Origin: an uncultured Collinsella sp.
Lineage (GTDB): Bacteria; Actinomycetota; Coriobacteriia; Coriobacteriales; Coriobacteriaceae
Assembly: GCA_902491395.1 (NCBI GenBank)
Contig: CABUHO010000033.1
Span: 1 to 16,380 of the forward strand
Reading direction: 5' to 3'
DNA length: 16,380 bases
Below, piece after piece: positions 1-6,869 of the stretch. Position 1 is the first letter of the stretch; each line of letters starts with the position of its first letter. The position numbers were made by a program, and so were the translations under genes. Below the pieces are notes generated by a model that worked only from the letters and a program-made list of their open reading frames with translations, was not told where the DNA came from and did not search any database.

Positions 1-10
1 ATACTCATGG

Positions 11-47
11 AAAACCTCCCATTTCCCGATGTCCAAGAAATGGGAGG
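11..47 (-). terminator. Rho-independent terminator of the HD-domain gene
   Basis: An 11-bp perfect stem, CCTCCCATTTC at 15-25 with GAAATGGGAGG at 37-47, encloses an 11-nt loop. Read on the minus strand, the hairpin is followed by TTTT (positions 14-11). It lies about 34 bases past the stop codon of the HD-domain gene, which is the only gene pointing at it in view. Confidence 0.75.
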
Positions 48-59
48 CAGTTCACTGTT

Positions 60-76
60 CCCTTTGTGGTGGTTTT
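60..76. repeat. 17-bp direct repeat, left copy
   Basis: CCCTTTGTGGTGGTTTT occurs here and again, in the same orientation, at 759-775. In the second place it forms one arm of a perfect hairpin; here the partner arm is absent. The two copies bracket the HD-domain gene and are 699 bases apart. Confidence 0.8.
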
Positions 77-80
77 GGAA

Positions 81-680
81 TTAAGCCTGGAAGGTGCCGC
101 GGTCGGGGGCGAAGGATTGCATGGCCGCGATGGTACGGTCGAAGAGCTCGGGGAGCTCCCAGCCCAGCATCTCGGCACCCTGCGTAATCACGTCGCGCGA
201 GCAGCCGGCGGCAAAGCGCTTGTCCTTGAACTTTTTCTTGAGCGACTTGGTCGTAAAGTCCATGACGCTCTTACTCGGACGCATGATGACGGCAGCGCCG
301 ATCAAGCCGGTGAGCTCGTCGCAGGCAAACAGTATCTTTTCCATCTGCAGCTCGGGCTTGGGCAGCGAGGTGTTGAAGTCGGACGTGTGCGTCTGGATGG
401 CGCGAATGAGCTCGGGCGATGCGCCCTCGCCCTCGAGGATCTCGGCCGCATAGATGGTGTGGTTCATGGGATCGTCCTCATGCTCCTCCCAATCCAGGTC
501 GTGCAGCAGGCCGACGATGCCCCAGAACTCCTCGTTCTCGGGGTCGAAATCGCGCGCAAAGTAGCGCATGGTGCCCTCGACCGTCTCGCCATGGGTGATG
601 TGGAACGGGTCCTTGTTGTGCTCGTTGAGCAGTTCGAACGCGCGGTCGCGGGTGATTCCGGCGGTAAGCGGCTCTGCCAT
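81..680 (-). CDS. HD-domain phosphohydrolase-like protein
   Basis: A 199-aa soluble protein of the HD superfamily, whose members are metal-dependent phosphohydrolases acting on nucleotides or other phosphate esters. The visible metal-site pattern is H30, the H60-D61 pair in the segment GLLHDLDWEEH, H98, and D121 in CDELTG; this fits the usual H...HD...H...D arrangement. The substrate cannot be read from the sequence. Length matches small stand-alone HD proteins, and no second domain, signal peptide or membrane segment is visible. The ATG at 680 is preceded at 5-7 nt by AAGGAG, which fixes the start. It is transcribed alone: the upstream carD-like gene is separated by a hairpin at 735-775 and a terminator follows at 11-47. 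Family assignment is firm; cellular role is unknown. Confidence 0.88.
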   Translation of the reverse strand: MAEPLTAGITRDRAFELLNEHNKDPFHITHGETVEGTMRYFARDFDPENEEFWGIVGLLHDLDWEEHEDDPMNHTIYAAEILEGEGASPELIRAIQTHTSDFNTSLPKPELQMEKILFACDELTGLIGAAVIMRPSKSVMDFTTKSLKKKFKDKRFAAGCSRDVITQGAEMLGWELPELFDRTIAAMQSFAPDRGTFQA

Positions 681-734
681 AAGAGACTCCTTGTGCTCGT
701 GGGTATCGATAAGAATGAATACTACTAGAACAAG

Positions 735-775
735 AAAACCACCACAAAGGTGTCTGTCCCCTTTGTGGTGGTTTT
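735..775. terminator. 16-bp perfect hairpin, probable bidirectional terminator / REP-like element
   Basis: AAAACCACCACAAAGG (735-750) pairs perfectly with CCTTTGTGGTGGTTTT (760-775) around a 9-nt loop, TGTCTGTCC. Both outer edges end in a run of T in the outgoing direction. On the minus strand it sits just past the carD-like stop codon at 789, so it probably terminates that transcript before the HD gene. The GTCTGTCCCC-type core resembles short palindromic repeats scattered through many bacterial genomes, which is an inference only. Confidence 0.7.
759..775. repeat. 17-bp direct repeat, right copy
   Basis: Second copy of CCCTTTGTGGTGGTTTT, identical to 60-76. This copy is the right arm of the 735-775 hairpin. 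Confidence 0.8.
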
Positions 776-788
776 TGGCGCGGATGGG

Positions 789-1274
789 TTAGTTGAGGGC
801 GGCTCGGGCTAGGCGAGCTTCGGCGTCCTCCTCGGTGACGCCCAAGGCCACGGCGAATTCCTCAATGGAGCGGCGCTTGGCTTCCTTAAGTACGCGCATG
901 TAGTAAGAGCTGGGCTTTTTATCTGCTTCCTCGGCCTGGCGAATGCGGTGCATCATGGTCTTTGCCACGCGGACCGTCTCGGGCGCGCCCAGCTTGAGCT
1001 GCTGCTTAAAGTGCGTCTCCTCAAGCGAGCTGTTGCGCTCGGTAAAGGTGTCGCACTCCAGCTCGTCGTAGTGGCTCAGCAGGTGCTCGGCATCTTGCTG
1101 CGAGATGGCAGCGTGCAAACGGTCGGCCTGCGCCACGGGGTACATAAGGATCGTCTGCGCATGTCCCTGCTTGGTCTCGAGTAGCAGCATGGGCTGCGGT
1201 GTGTCGTCCCTAAAACCGACGACGGTGCAGACTCCCTGACCCGGATGAATGACGTGTTGACCGATTGAGAACAT
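789..1274 (-). CDS. CarD-like transcriptional regulator
   Basis: A 161-aa protein of the CarD/TRCF RNA-polymerase-interacting family. The N-terminal segment FSIGQHVIHPGQGVCTVVGF (residues 2-21) is the typical opening of the Tudor-like domain that binds the RNA polymerase beta subunit. The rest is a predicted helical C-terminal domain with several basic stretches (around residues 118-135), which in the family contacts DNA near the -10 element. In actinobacteria such proteins stabilise open promoter complexes, notably at ribosomal RNA promoters. The ATG at 1274 has a strong GGAGGT site only 3 nt upstream. It is divergent from argS, sharing a 342-bp intergenic region. Whether this is the main CarD or a paralogue cannot be decided here, so no symbol is assigned. 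Confidence 0.85.
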   Translation of the reverse strand: MFSIGQHVIHPGQGVCTVVGFRDDTPQPMLLLETKQGHAQTILMYPVAQADRLHAAISQQDAEHLLSHYDELECDTFTERNSSLEETHFKQQLKLGAPETVRVAKTMMHRIRQAEEADKKPSSYYMRVLKEAKRRSIEEFAVALGVTEEDAEARLARAALN

Positions 1275-1616
1275 GCTACCTCCAACTTATACGAATTTGC
1301 GTATGTCTAGAATACCACGCTGACGTGCGGAAACCCTTACTTTATGCAGGAAAAGCACACAACTCCGATAGGTAAGAGTATTCGATAAAAGACACAGCTC
1401 ATTCACGCCTTTATGCATTTTCAACGCGTGCATAATCTGCAGGCAGACCGGCATCTTTGAGTGACTCCATACAAGCTGTAGTCAATTTTGTGCATATGCA
1501 ATTTCGATTGGCTTTACCCTGCGATAGTGCCCGTCGCTTGTGATAGAGTGCTACAAACTCTGGCTTTTGCCCTACGAGTGACCAAGAGCTCGGGGGCTTT
1601 AACACAAGGAGGATCT
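1275..1616. other. Intergenic region between carD-like gene and argS
   Basis: This 342-bp divergent region is AT-richer than its neighbours and must hold promoters for both genes. Visible items are the ATACG/CGTAT repeat at 1289-1304, a self-complementary TGCATATGCA at 1491-1500, and an extended -10-like TGTGATAGA at 1539-1547 that could serve argS but lacks a good -35. I see no credible small gene and no T-box. Confidence 0.5.
1289..1304. promoter_or_regulatory. Inverted repeat just upstream of the carD-like gene
   Basis: ATACG (1289-1293) and CGTAT (1300-1304) form a perfect inverted repeat with a 6-nt AT-rich spacer, 15 bases above the start codon. A possible minus-strand -10 (TATTCT) lies just upstream at about 1310-1315, but I see no convincing -35. 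The repeat could be an operator or lie in the leader; no function is shown. Confidence 0.3.
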
Positions 1617-3470
1617 ATGCCCGAGAAGATTGAAGAGCTGGTACGCGCTGCGCTTGCTGCGGCCCAGGAGGCCGGCGACCTTTCCGCATTTGAACTTGAC
1701 GATTGCGCTATCGAGCGACCGGCTGACACTTCTCATGGCGAGTGGACCTCCACCATGGCCCTGAAGTCCGCCAAGCTGGCCCACTGCGCCCCGCGCAAGA
1801 TCGCCGAGGCCGTCGTTGCCCATATGCCCGAGGACCCCGCGATCGAGAAGGTCGAAATCGCAGGCCCCGGCTTCATCAACTTCTACCTCTCCGTTGCTGT
1901 CAAGAATGCCATCTTTGGCGAGGCTCGCGAGAAGGGCATGGACTTCGCTAAGTCCAACGTCGGTGGTGGCCTGAAGACCCAGGTCGAGTTCGTTTCCGCC
2001 AACCCCGTCGGCCCCATGCACATCGGTCATGGCCGCTGGGCCGCGCTGGGCGACTCGCTCTGCCGCGTCATGGACCACGCCGGTTACGAAATCCAGCGTG
2101 AGTTCTACATCAATGACCACGGCTCTCAGATGAACACCTTCGGCAACTCCATCAGCACACGCTATATGCAGCTTGCCGACATCATCGCCAAGCAGGGCGT
2201 TGATATCGACGAGGCTCACAAGCTGCTGATCGCCGACCGTGACGCCTTCGTTGCCGACGAGAACGACGAGCATCCCGAGACCCATCCGTATCAGGACAAC
2301 TTTGCCGAGACTCTGGGCAAGGACTCCTACGGCGGCGACTACATTATCGACGAGGCCGCCGAGTTCTGGCGCACCGACGGCGATAAGTGGGTCAACGCCG
2401 ATCCTCAGGAACGCATGGAGAGCTTCCGCGAGCGCGGCTATGTAAAGATGGTCGATAACATGCGCGACCTCTGCCACGCCGTCAACTGCGACTTCGATCG
2501 TTGGTACTCCGAGCGCTCGCTGTACGTGAAGGACACCGAGGGCGAGACCGCCGGCACCTCCGCCGTCGACCGCGCTTTTGAGAAGCTCGACAAGATGGGC
2601 TACCTCTACACCAAGGACGGCGCCCTGTGGTTCCGTTCCACCGACCTGGGCGACGACAAGGACCGCGTCCTGATCAAGTCCGATGGCGAGTACACCTACT
2701 TCGCCTCCGACGTTGCCTATCACTGGGACAAGTTCCAGCGCGTCGACCACGTCATCGACATTTGGGGTGCCGACCACCACGGCTACATCGAGCGCGTCCG
2801 CTGCGTCTGCGACGCTCTTGGCTATCCCGGCAAGTTTGAGGTTCTGCTGGGCCAGCTCGTCAACCTGCTGCGCAACGGCAAGCCCGTCCGTATGTCCAAG
2901 CGCAAGGGCACCATGGTGACCCTGCAGGAGCTCGTCGACGAGGTCGGCTCCGACGCTGCCCGTTACACGCTCATCTCCAAGAGCTCCAACCAGATGGTCG
3001 ACTTCGATATCGAGGCCGTCAAGAAGCGCGACAACTCCAACCCGGTCTATTACGTGCAGTATGCTCACGCCCGCGTGTGCTCCATCCTGCGCCGTGCCGC
3101 CGACGTTACCGCCGAGCAGGCCGACGAGATGGGCATGAAGGCCGTTGCCGCCAAGGCCATCGGTGAGAACGTCGATTACTCGCTGCTGACCGACCCGACC
3201 GAGCTCGCCCTTTCGCGCAAGCTCAACGAGCTCACCGACCTGATCGCCAGCTGCGCTCGCGATCGCGCCCCGTTCCGTCTGACCCACTTTGCCGAGGAGC
3301 TCGCCGGTGACTTCCACAGCTTCTACGCTGCCTGCCAGGTTCTGCCGAGCGAGGGTCGTCCCGTCGACCCCGAGCTTTCGCGTGCCCGTCTGGCCGCTTG
3401 CGACGCTGTCCGCGTGACGCTCGCCCTGGTGCTCACCCTCGTTGGCGTTTCCGCGCCCGAGCAGATGTAA
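1617..3470 (+). CDS. argS: Arginyl-tRNA synthetase
   Basis: Attaches arginine to tRNA-Arg using ATP, in the cytoplasm. The 617-aa product has the family's architecture: an N-terminal tRNA-binding (Add-1) domain over roughly residues 5-95, a class I Rossmann catalytic domain opening with EFVSANPVGPMHIGHGR (HIGH at 135-138), and a RMSKRKGT loop at 425-432 equivalent to KMSKS. The helical DALR anticodon-binding domain occupies about residues 475-617, and the protein ends in the usual PEQM. The reading frame is open 43 codons further upstream, but the ATG at 1617 has a perfect AAGGAGG site 4 nt before it, while the upstream extension has Cys/Trp-rich non-family sequence; I therefore place the start at 1617. 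It is monocistronic, with a strong terminator at 3518-3549. Confidence 0.97.
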   Translation: MPEKIEELVRAALAAAQEAGDLSAFELDDCAIERPADTSHGEWTSTMALKSAKLAHCAPRKIAEAVVAHMPEDPAIEKVEIAGPGFINFYLSVAVKNAIFGEAREKGMDFAKSNVGGGLKTQVEFVSANPVGPMHIGHGRWAALGDSLCRVMDHAGYEIQREFYINDHGSQMNTFGNSISTRYMQLADIIAKQGVDIDEAHKLLIADRDAFVADENDEHPETHPYQDNFAETLGKDSYGGDYIIDEAAEFWRTDGDKWVNADPQERMESFRERGYVKMVDNMRDLCHAVNCDFDRWYSERSLYVKDTEGETAGTSAVDRAFEKLDKMGYLYTKDGALWFRSTDLGDDKDRVLIKSDGEYTYFASDVAYHWDKFQRVDHVIDIWGADHHGYIERVRCVCDALGYPGKFEVLLGQLVNLLRNGKPVRMSKRKGTMVTLQELVDEVGSDAARYTLISKSSNQMVDFDIEAVKKRDNSNPVYYVQYAHARVCSILRRAADVTAEQADEMGMKAVAAKAIGENVDYSLLTDPTELALSRKLNELTDLIASCARDRAPFRLTHFAEELAGDFHSFYAACQVLPSEGRPVDPELSRARLAACDAVRVTLALVLTLVGVSAPEQM

Positions 3471-3517
3471 TCTGCGGGTCATTTGACCGTGTAGGTTTGC
3501 TTTAACTGAGCCCTATA

Positions 3518-3549
3518 AGCCCGATCTCCCACGGAGGTCGGGCTTTTTT
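3518..3549 (+). terminator. Rho-independent terminator of argS
   Basis: AGCCCGA (3518-3524) pairs with TCGGGCT (3538-3544), and CTCC (3526-3529) with GGAG (3533-3536), giving a 12-bp stem with one T-G wobble and a CAC loop. It is followed by a run of T to 3549, about 47 bases past the argS stop codon. Confidence 0.9.
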
Positions 3550-3594
3550 CGCAAATGCCGACGTATTGACGAATTTGGAACTGCTGGAAATACG

Positions 3595-3745
3595 AAACTA
3601 TGCCGGTTTACTACGATGAATTGAGAATCTCCAACCACGCCGGCTTTTCGCAAAAAAAGCGCAAGGCATCTACCTGCGGTTTTAGTTCAACATGTTTCGG
3701 AGTGGTCGCGGTTGAGCGATTCGTCGTAGTAAACCGCCATAGTTT
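3595..3745. repeat. Large imperfect palindromic element
   Basis: The outer 29 bases at 3595-3623 match the reverse complement of 3717-3745 at 26 of 29 positions; the conserved core is CGGTTTACTACGA. Inside, the next ~25 bases on each side (to about 3647 and from about 3693) still match at roughly 60 percent. The centre carries an A-tract and GC-rich pieces. The element could fold into one hairpin about 150 nt long as RNA or single-stranded DNA. It has no credible coding frame. It looks like a miniature mobile or palindromic repeat unit, though I cannot check copy number. Confidence 0.65.
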
Positions 3746-3786
3746 TGGCGGAGGCAGTCTGATTTGTGGGTGGTAAACCAAAGAGT

Positions 3787-3827
3787 GTCCCTTTTGACTA
3801 GTCGTTTATGAACGTCCCCGATGACTA
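3787..3827. repeat. 27-nt-period direct repeat GTCCC-N4-GACTA
   Basis: GTCCC with GACTA nine bases downstream occurs at 3787-3800 and again at 3814-3827. The second copy ends three bases before the rho -35 element. The spacing suits a protein binding two adjacent faces of DNA upstream of a promoter, but the repeat could also belong to the palindromic element just upstream. Confidence 0.4.
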
Positions 3828-3829
3828 AG

Positions 3830-3857
3830 TTGCAGGTGGCGGCGGTTGTGTTACACT
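3830..3857 (+). promoter_or_regulatory. Promoter of rho
   Basis: TTGCAG (-35, 3830-3835) and TACACT (-10, 3852-3857) are separated by 16 nt. A TG at 3849-3850 gives an extended -10. Transcription would begin near 3864, leaving an untranslated leader of about 135 nt before the rho start. Confidence 0.65.
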
Positions 3858-4000
3858 AACGCTGCGTAGTTGACGCAATCATCTCGATACAGATCAATGA
3901 TGTCCGTCGTTTTGAACGGAACTAGACTGTTTAGCCGCCCTGAAGGTTTATGCAGGGAGCATGTGATCACAGGGCTTGAAAAGAAAGTTGAGCAAACACT
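3858..4000 (+). promoter_or_regulatory. Long 5' leader of rho
   Basis: About 140 bases lie between the predicted transcription start and the rho GTG codon. Two small hairpins are visible: TCCGT/ACGGA (3903-3907 with 3916-3920) and CCCTG/CAGGG (3938-3942 with 3953-3957). The ribosome site before the start is weak (purine-rich AAAGAAAGTTGAG, no GGAGG). Rho autoregulates through its own leader in several bacteria; similar control here is inference. Confidence 0.4.
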
Positions 4001-6556
4001 GTGTCTGATCAACAGCAAGAAAACGAAATAACGACGACGCAAGCCGCTCCCGCTGCACCGGTTGCGTCGGACCAGGTCGCGGCGCCCGCGCAAGCCTCGG
4101 CTCCTGAGACGCCTAAGGCTGCAACGGCTGAGAAGGCCGTGCCTGCAACTGGTGAGGAGGCTGCTCCGGCAAAGCCCAAGCGTACGCGCCGCACGGCCAA
4201 GCCTGCTGCTGACGGCGAGGAGGTCACCAAGCCCAAGCGCCGTACCACGCGCACGACGCGCGCCAAGCGCACCGTTGCAGCTGACTCCTCGGCGCCGATT
4301 TCCGATGAGGTCGCGCAGGCACGTGCGTTGGCGCAGATTAGCGAGGCTCAGGTGGTGCGCGCCCGCCGTCGTGCTGCCGAGCGCGAGGCCGCGGCTCTGA
4401 CCGAGCTTGCAGCTCCGTCTGTGCCCGAGACGCCTGCCGCCACCGAGACCCCTGGCGCCGACCAGCCGACCGAGAAGCCGGTACCGCGCACACGCCGTCG
4501 CACGGCTGCTAAGGCCGAGCAGGTTGCCGATCAGGTAACCCCCGAGCTCACTGAGGCTTCGGTCCGTTCCGCGGCAGGGGAGGGCACATCGCCTGTTGAG
4601 CCCGCTGCGCCTGTCGAGGCCAACGAAGTTCCCGTTGTCGATCCGGCTTTGCGCCCGCACCGTCGCGGTCGCAAGCCCAAGGCCTTTGTCGAGGCCGAGA
4701 AGGCCGCAGCCGCAGCCGCCGCCGCTCGGGATGCTGAGGCGACCGGCAAGTCCTCAACTGCTGCCGATGCACCCGTCCAGGATGCTACGACTTCCGAGGC
4801 CGTTTCTGCCGATGCCGAGCCCGCCGACGTCCGTCCCGGTCGCAGCCGTCGCACTGCTGCTAAGCGCACGTCCAAGGCTAAGGCTGCCAAGAAGGGTGCG
4901 TCCGAGGATTCCGCCGAGACGACCGCCGATGCATCGACTGATGCCGTCGAGCCCCAGGACGTCGAACAGCCTGCATCCGAGAAGCCCAAGCGCGGTCGCA
5001 AGAAGTCCGTTAAGGCCAAGGCCGCCGAGCAGCAGGCTGATGTCGAAGCGCAGGTTAATTCTGGCGCCGAGACCAATGACACCGCTGCGGCCAATGTTGA
5101 CACCGCCGCAACCGATGGTGCCGCCCCTGCCGAGGGCGAAGACGGCGCTCGCCCCAACCGTCGCCAGCACAAGCGCAACGAGGAGCGCAACGAGCGCAAG
5201 GACGAGCGCAACAACGACCGCCGCAACCGCCAGCGCGATCGCAAGCAACGCAACAAGGAGCGTAATGCCGCTCCCACCGAGCCCACGCTTTCGCGCGAGG
5301 AGCTCGCTGCCATGAAGGTCGCCGAACTTCGCGAGAAGGCCAAGGAGTTCGAGATCGAGACGACCGGCAAGAAGAAAGCCGAGCTCGTCGAGGAGATCTA
5401 CGTCACCGCCGCGAAGGCCGAGGGCTTCCGCGACATCAAGGGCATTCTGCAGATTCGCCCGGACAGCTCCGGCATCATCCACGCCCATGGCTACATGAAG
5501 TCCAACGACGACGCCTTCGTGCCCGCCTACCTCATCCGCTCCGCGCGCCTGCGCACGGGCGACGTCATCGAGGGCTCGCTGCGTCCTTCGCGCGGCGGCG
5601 ACAAGCGCGCCGGCCTCGCCAAAATCACGACCGTCAACGGTCTGGACCCCGAGCAGATTCGCAACCGCCCCAAGTTCGGCGACCTCACCCCGGTCTATCC
5701 CAATGAGCCGCTGCGCATGGAGCACGGCAAGGATTCCATCACCGGTCGCGCCATCGACATCGTGTCGCCGATAGGCAAGGGCCAGCGCGGCCTGATCGTG
5801 TCCCCGCCCAAGGCCGGCAAGACTACGATCCTCAAGAAGATCTGCCAGTCCATCTCGATTAACAACCCCGAGGTGCACCTCATCTGCCTGCTCGTCGACG
5901 AGCGCCCCGAAGAGGTCACCGATATGCAGCGTTCCATCAAGGGCGAGGTTGTGGCGTCGACCTTCGATATGCCTGCCGACAACCACACTCGCGTGGCAGA
6001 GCTCGTCATCGAGCGCGCCAAGCGCATCGTAGAGCTGGGTGGCGACGTCGTGGTGGTGCTCGACTCCATCACGCGCCTCGCCCGCGCCTACAACTTGGCG
6101 GCGCCCGCCTCAGGCCGCATCCTTTCGGGCGGCGTCGATTCGGCGGCACTGTATCCGCCCAAGCGCTTCCTGGGTGCAGCCCGCAATATCGAGAACGGCG
6201 GCTCGCTCACCATCCTGGCCTCTGCCCTCATCGACACCGGTTCCAAGATGGACGAGGTCATTTTCGAGGAGTTCAAGGGCACCGGCAACATGGAGCTTAA
6301 GCTCGACCGCGACCTGGCCGACCGCCGCATCTTCCCGGCTATCGACCCCGTTGCCTCCGGTACGCGTAACGAGGACCTGTTGGTCGACGAGCAGATGCGT
6401 CCGTTTGTCTTTGGTCTGCGTCGCATTCTTGCCGGCATGAACAACACCGAGCGCGCAGCCGCATCGTTTATCAAGGGTCTTAAGGGCACCAACACCAACC
6501 AGGAGTTCCTGGTGCGTTCGGCCAAAAAACACAGCGACTACGAGCAGACGTTCTAG
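4001..6556 (+). CDS. rho: Transcription termination factor Rho, with long basic N-terminal extension
   Basis: Hexameric RNA-dependent ATPase/helicase that ends transcription. The conserved part is complete: Rho N-terminal domain from about residue 431 (SREELAAMKVAELREKAK), cold-shock-type RNA-binding domain from about 481, P-loop PPKAGKT at 602-608, and Walker B VVVVLDSITR with D688. It runs to the family's usual C-terminus. Before it lie about 430 residues absent from E. coli Rho (419 aa in total). They are low-complexity Ala/Glu/Pro with basic clusters, including RRGRKPK at 221-227, an eight-Ala run at 235-242, RGRKK at 331-335, and an Arg/Asn/Glu/Lys-rich stretch at about 384-425. Such insertions are known in actinobacterial Rho and bind RNA. 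The GTG start at 4001 is preceded by a stop codon in frame region and only a weak ribosome site; no other Met or start with a better site was seen nearby. Function is certain, exact start less so. Confidence 0.96.
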   Translation: MSDQQQENEITTTQAAPAAPVASDQVAAPAQASAPETPKAATAEKAVPATGEEAAPAKPKRTRRTAKPAADGEEVTKPKRRTTRTTRAKRTVAADSSAPISDEVAQARALAQISEAQVVRARRRAAEREAAALTELAAPSVPETPAATETPGADQPTEKPVPRTRRRTAAKAEQVADQVTPELTEASVRSAAGEGTSPVEPAAPVEANEVPVVDPALRPHRRGRKPKAFVEAEKAAAAAAAARDAEATGKSSTAADAPVQDATTSEAVSADAEPADVRPGRSRRTAAKRTSKAKAAKKGASEDSAETTADASTDAVEPQDVEQPASEKPKRGRKKSVKAKAAEQQADVEAQVNSGAETNDTAAANVDTAATDGAAPAEGEDGARPNRRQHKRNEERNERKDERNNDRRNRQRDRKQRNKERNAAPTEPTLSREELAAMKVAELREKAKEFEIETTGKKKAELVEEIYVTAAKAEGFRDIKGILQIRPDSSGIIHAHGYMKSNDDAFVPAYLIRSARLRTGDVIEGSLRPSRGGDKRAGLAKITTVNGLDPEQIRNRPKFGDLTPVYPNEPLRMEHGKDSITGRAIDIVSPIGKGQRGLIVSPPKAGKTTILKKICQSISINNPEVHLICLLVDERPEEVTDMQRSIKGEVVASTFDMPADNHTRVAELVIERAKRIVELGGDVVVVLDSITRLARAYNLAAPASGRILSGGVDSAALYPPKRFLGAARNIENGGSLTILASALIDTGSKMDEVIFEEFKGTGNMELKLDRDLADRRIFPAIDPVASGTRNEDLLVDEQMRPFVFGLRRILAGMNNTERAAASFIKGLKGTNTNQEFLVRSAKKHSDYEQTF

Positions 6557-6593
6557 GTTGTCATCTACGCGCAGCGATAGTCATCAATGCGAT

Positions 6594-6627
6594 AAAGGGT
6601 CGGGGCTTTGAGCCTCGGCCCTTTTCC
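6594..6627 (+). terminator. Rho-independent terminator of rho
   Basis: AAGGGTCGGGGC (6595-6606) pairs with GCCTCGGCCCTT (6612-6623), a 12-bp stem with two G-U wobbles and a TTTGA loop. It is followed by a short T run, about 38 bases past the rho stop. Confidence 0.8.
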
Positions 6628-6704
6628 ATAGCGCCGCTCCGCGCTTATTTTTGACCGTAAGACCGACGAGCAGCAGGTTTCCCGTTTCAATCCGACATCG
6701 TCGC

Positions 6705-6733
6705 TTGCAATCGGCAGGGCGGTTTCGCATAAT
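6705..6733 (+). promoter_or_regulatory. Promoter of the 466-aa membrane protein gene
   Basis: TTGCAA (-35, 6705-6710) and CATAAT (-10, 6728-6733) with an ideal 17-nt spacer. Transcription would start near 6740, giving a ~130-nt leader that includes a small GGGGC/GCCCC hairpin at 6791-6803. The remainder of the 313-bp gap after rho (6557-6869) holds only the rho terminator and this leader. Confidence 0.65.
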
Positions 6734-6869
6734 AGCTTTTAAGCTTCGCGACGGAAAACGCAGATGAAACGAACCATATACCGTTGCTTTGGGGCATAGC
6801 CCCGCTTCATCTTCTCTCGCGCAGCCAACTGAATGATGCGATTTGGGTGCTGGAAGATGGGGAGAGCTT

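Noticed and set aside
66..728. 220-codon plus-strand frame covering the HD-domain gene
   Set aside because: Antisense shadow; the minus-strand frame has clear HD metal-site motifs and an AAGGAG site.
1411..1605. 64-codon minus-strand frame in the carD-argS gap
   Set aside because: No ribosome site and no family resemblance, and it occupies the region needed for the argS promoter.
1488..1616. 43-codon upstream extension of argS
   Set aside because: The internal ATG at 1617 has a perfect ribosome site and begins the conserved N-terminus; the extension looks like non-coding sequence.
1599..3482. Long open frame of 627 codons on the minus strand opposite argS
   Set aside because: It is the antisense shadow of a complete, motif-confirmed argS in high-GC DNA. 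Its translation is repetitive Val/Gly/Leu without any recognisable family.
4754..5986. 410-codon minus-strand frame opposite rho, plus overlapping plus-frame Arg/Pro-rich frames
   Set aside because: Shadows of the rho coding sequence; compositions mirror its biased codons and no ribosome sites precede them.
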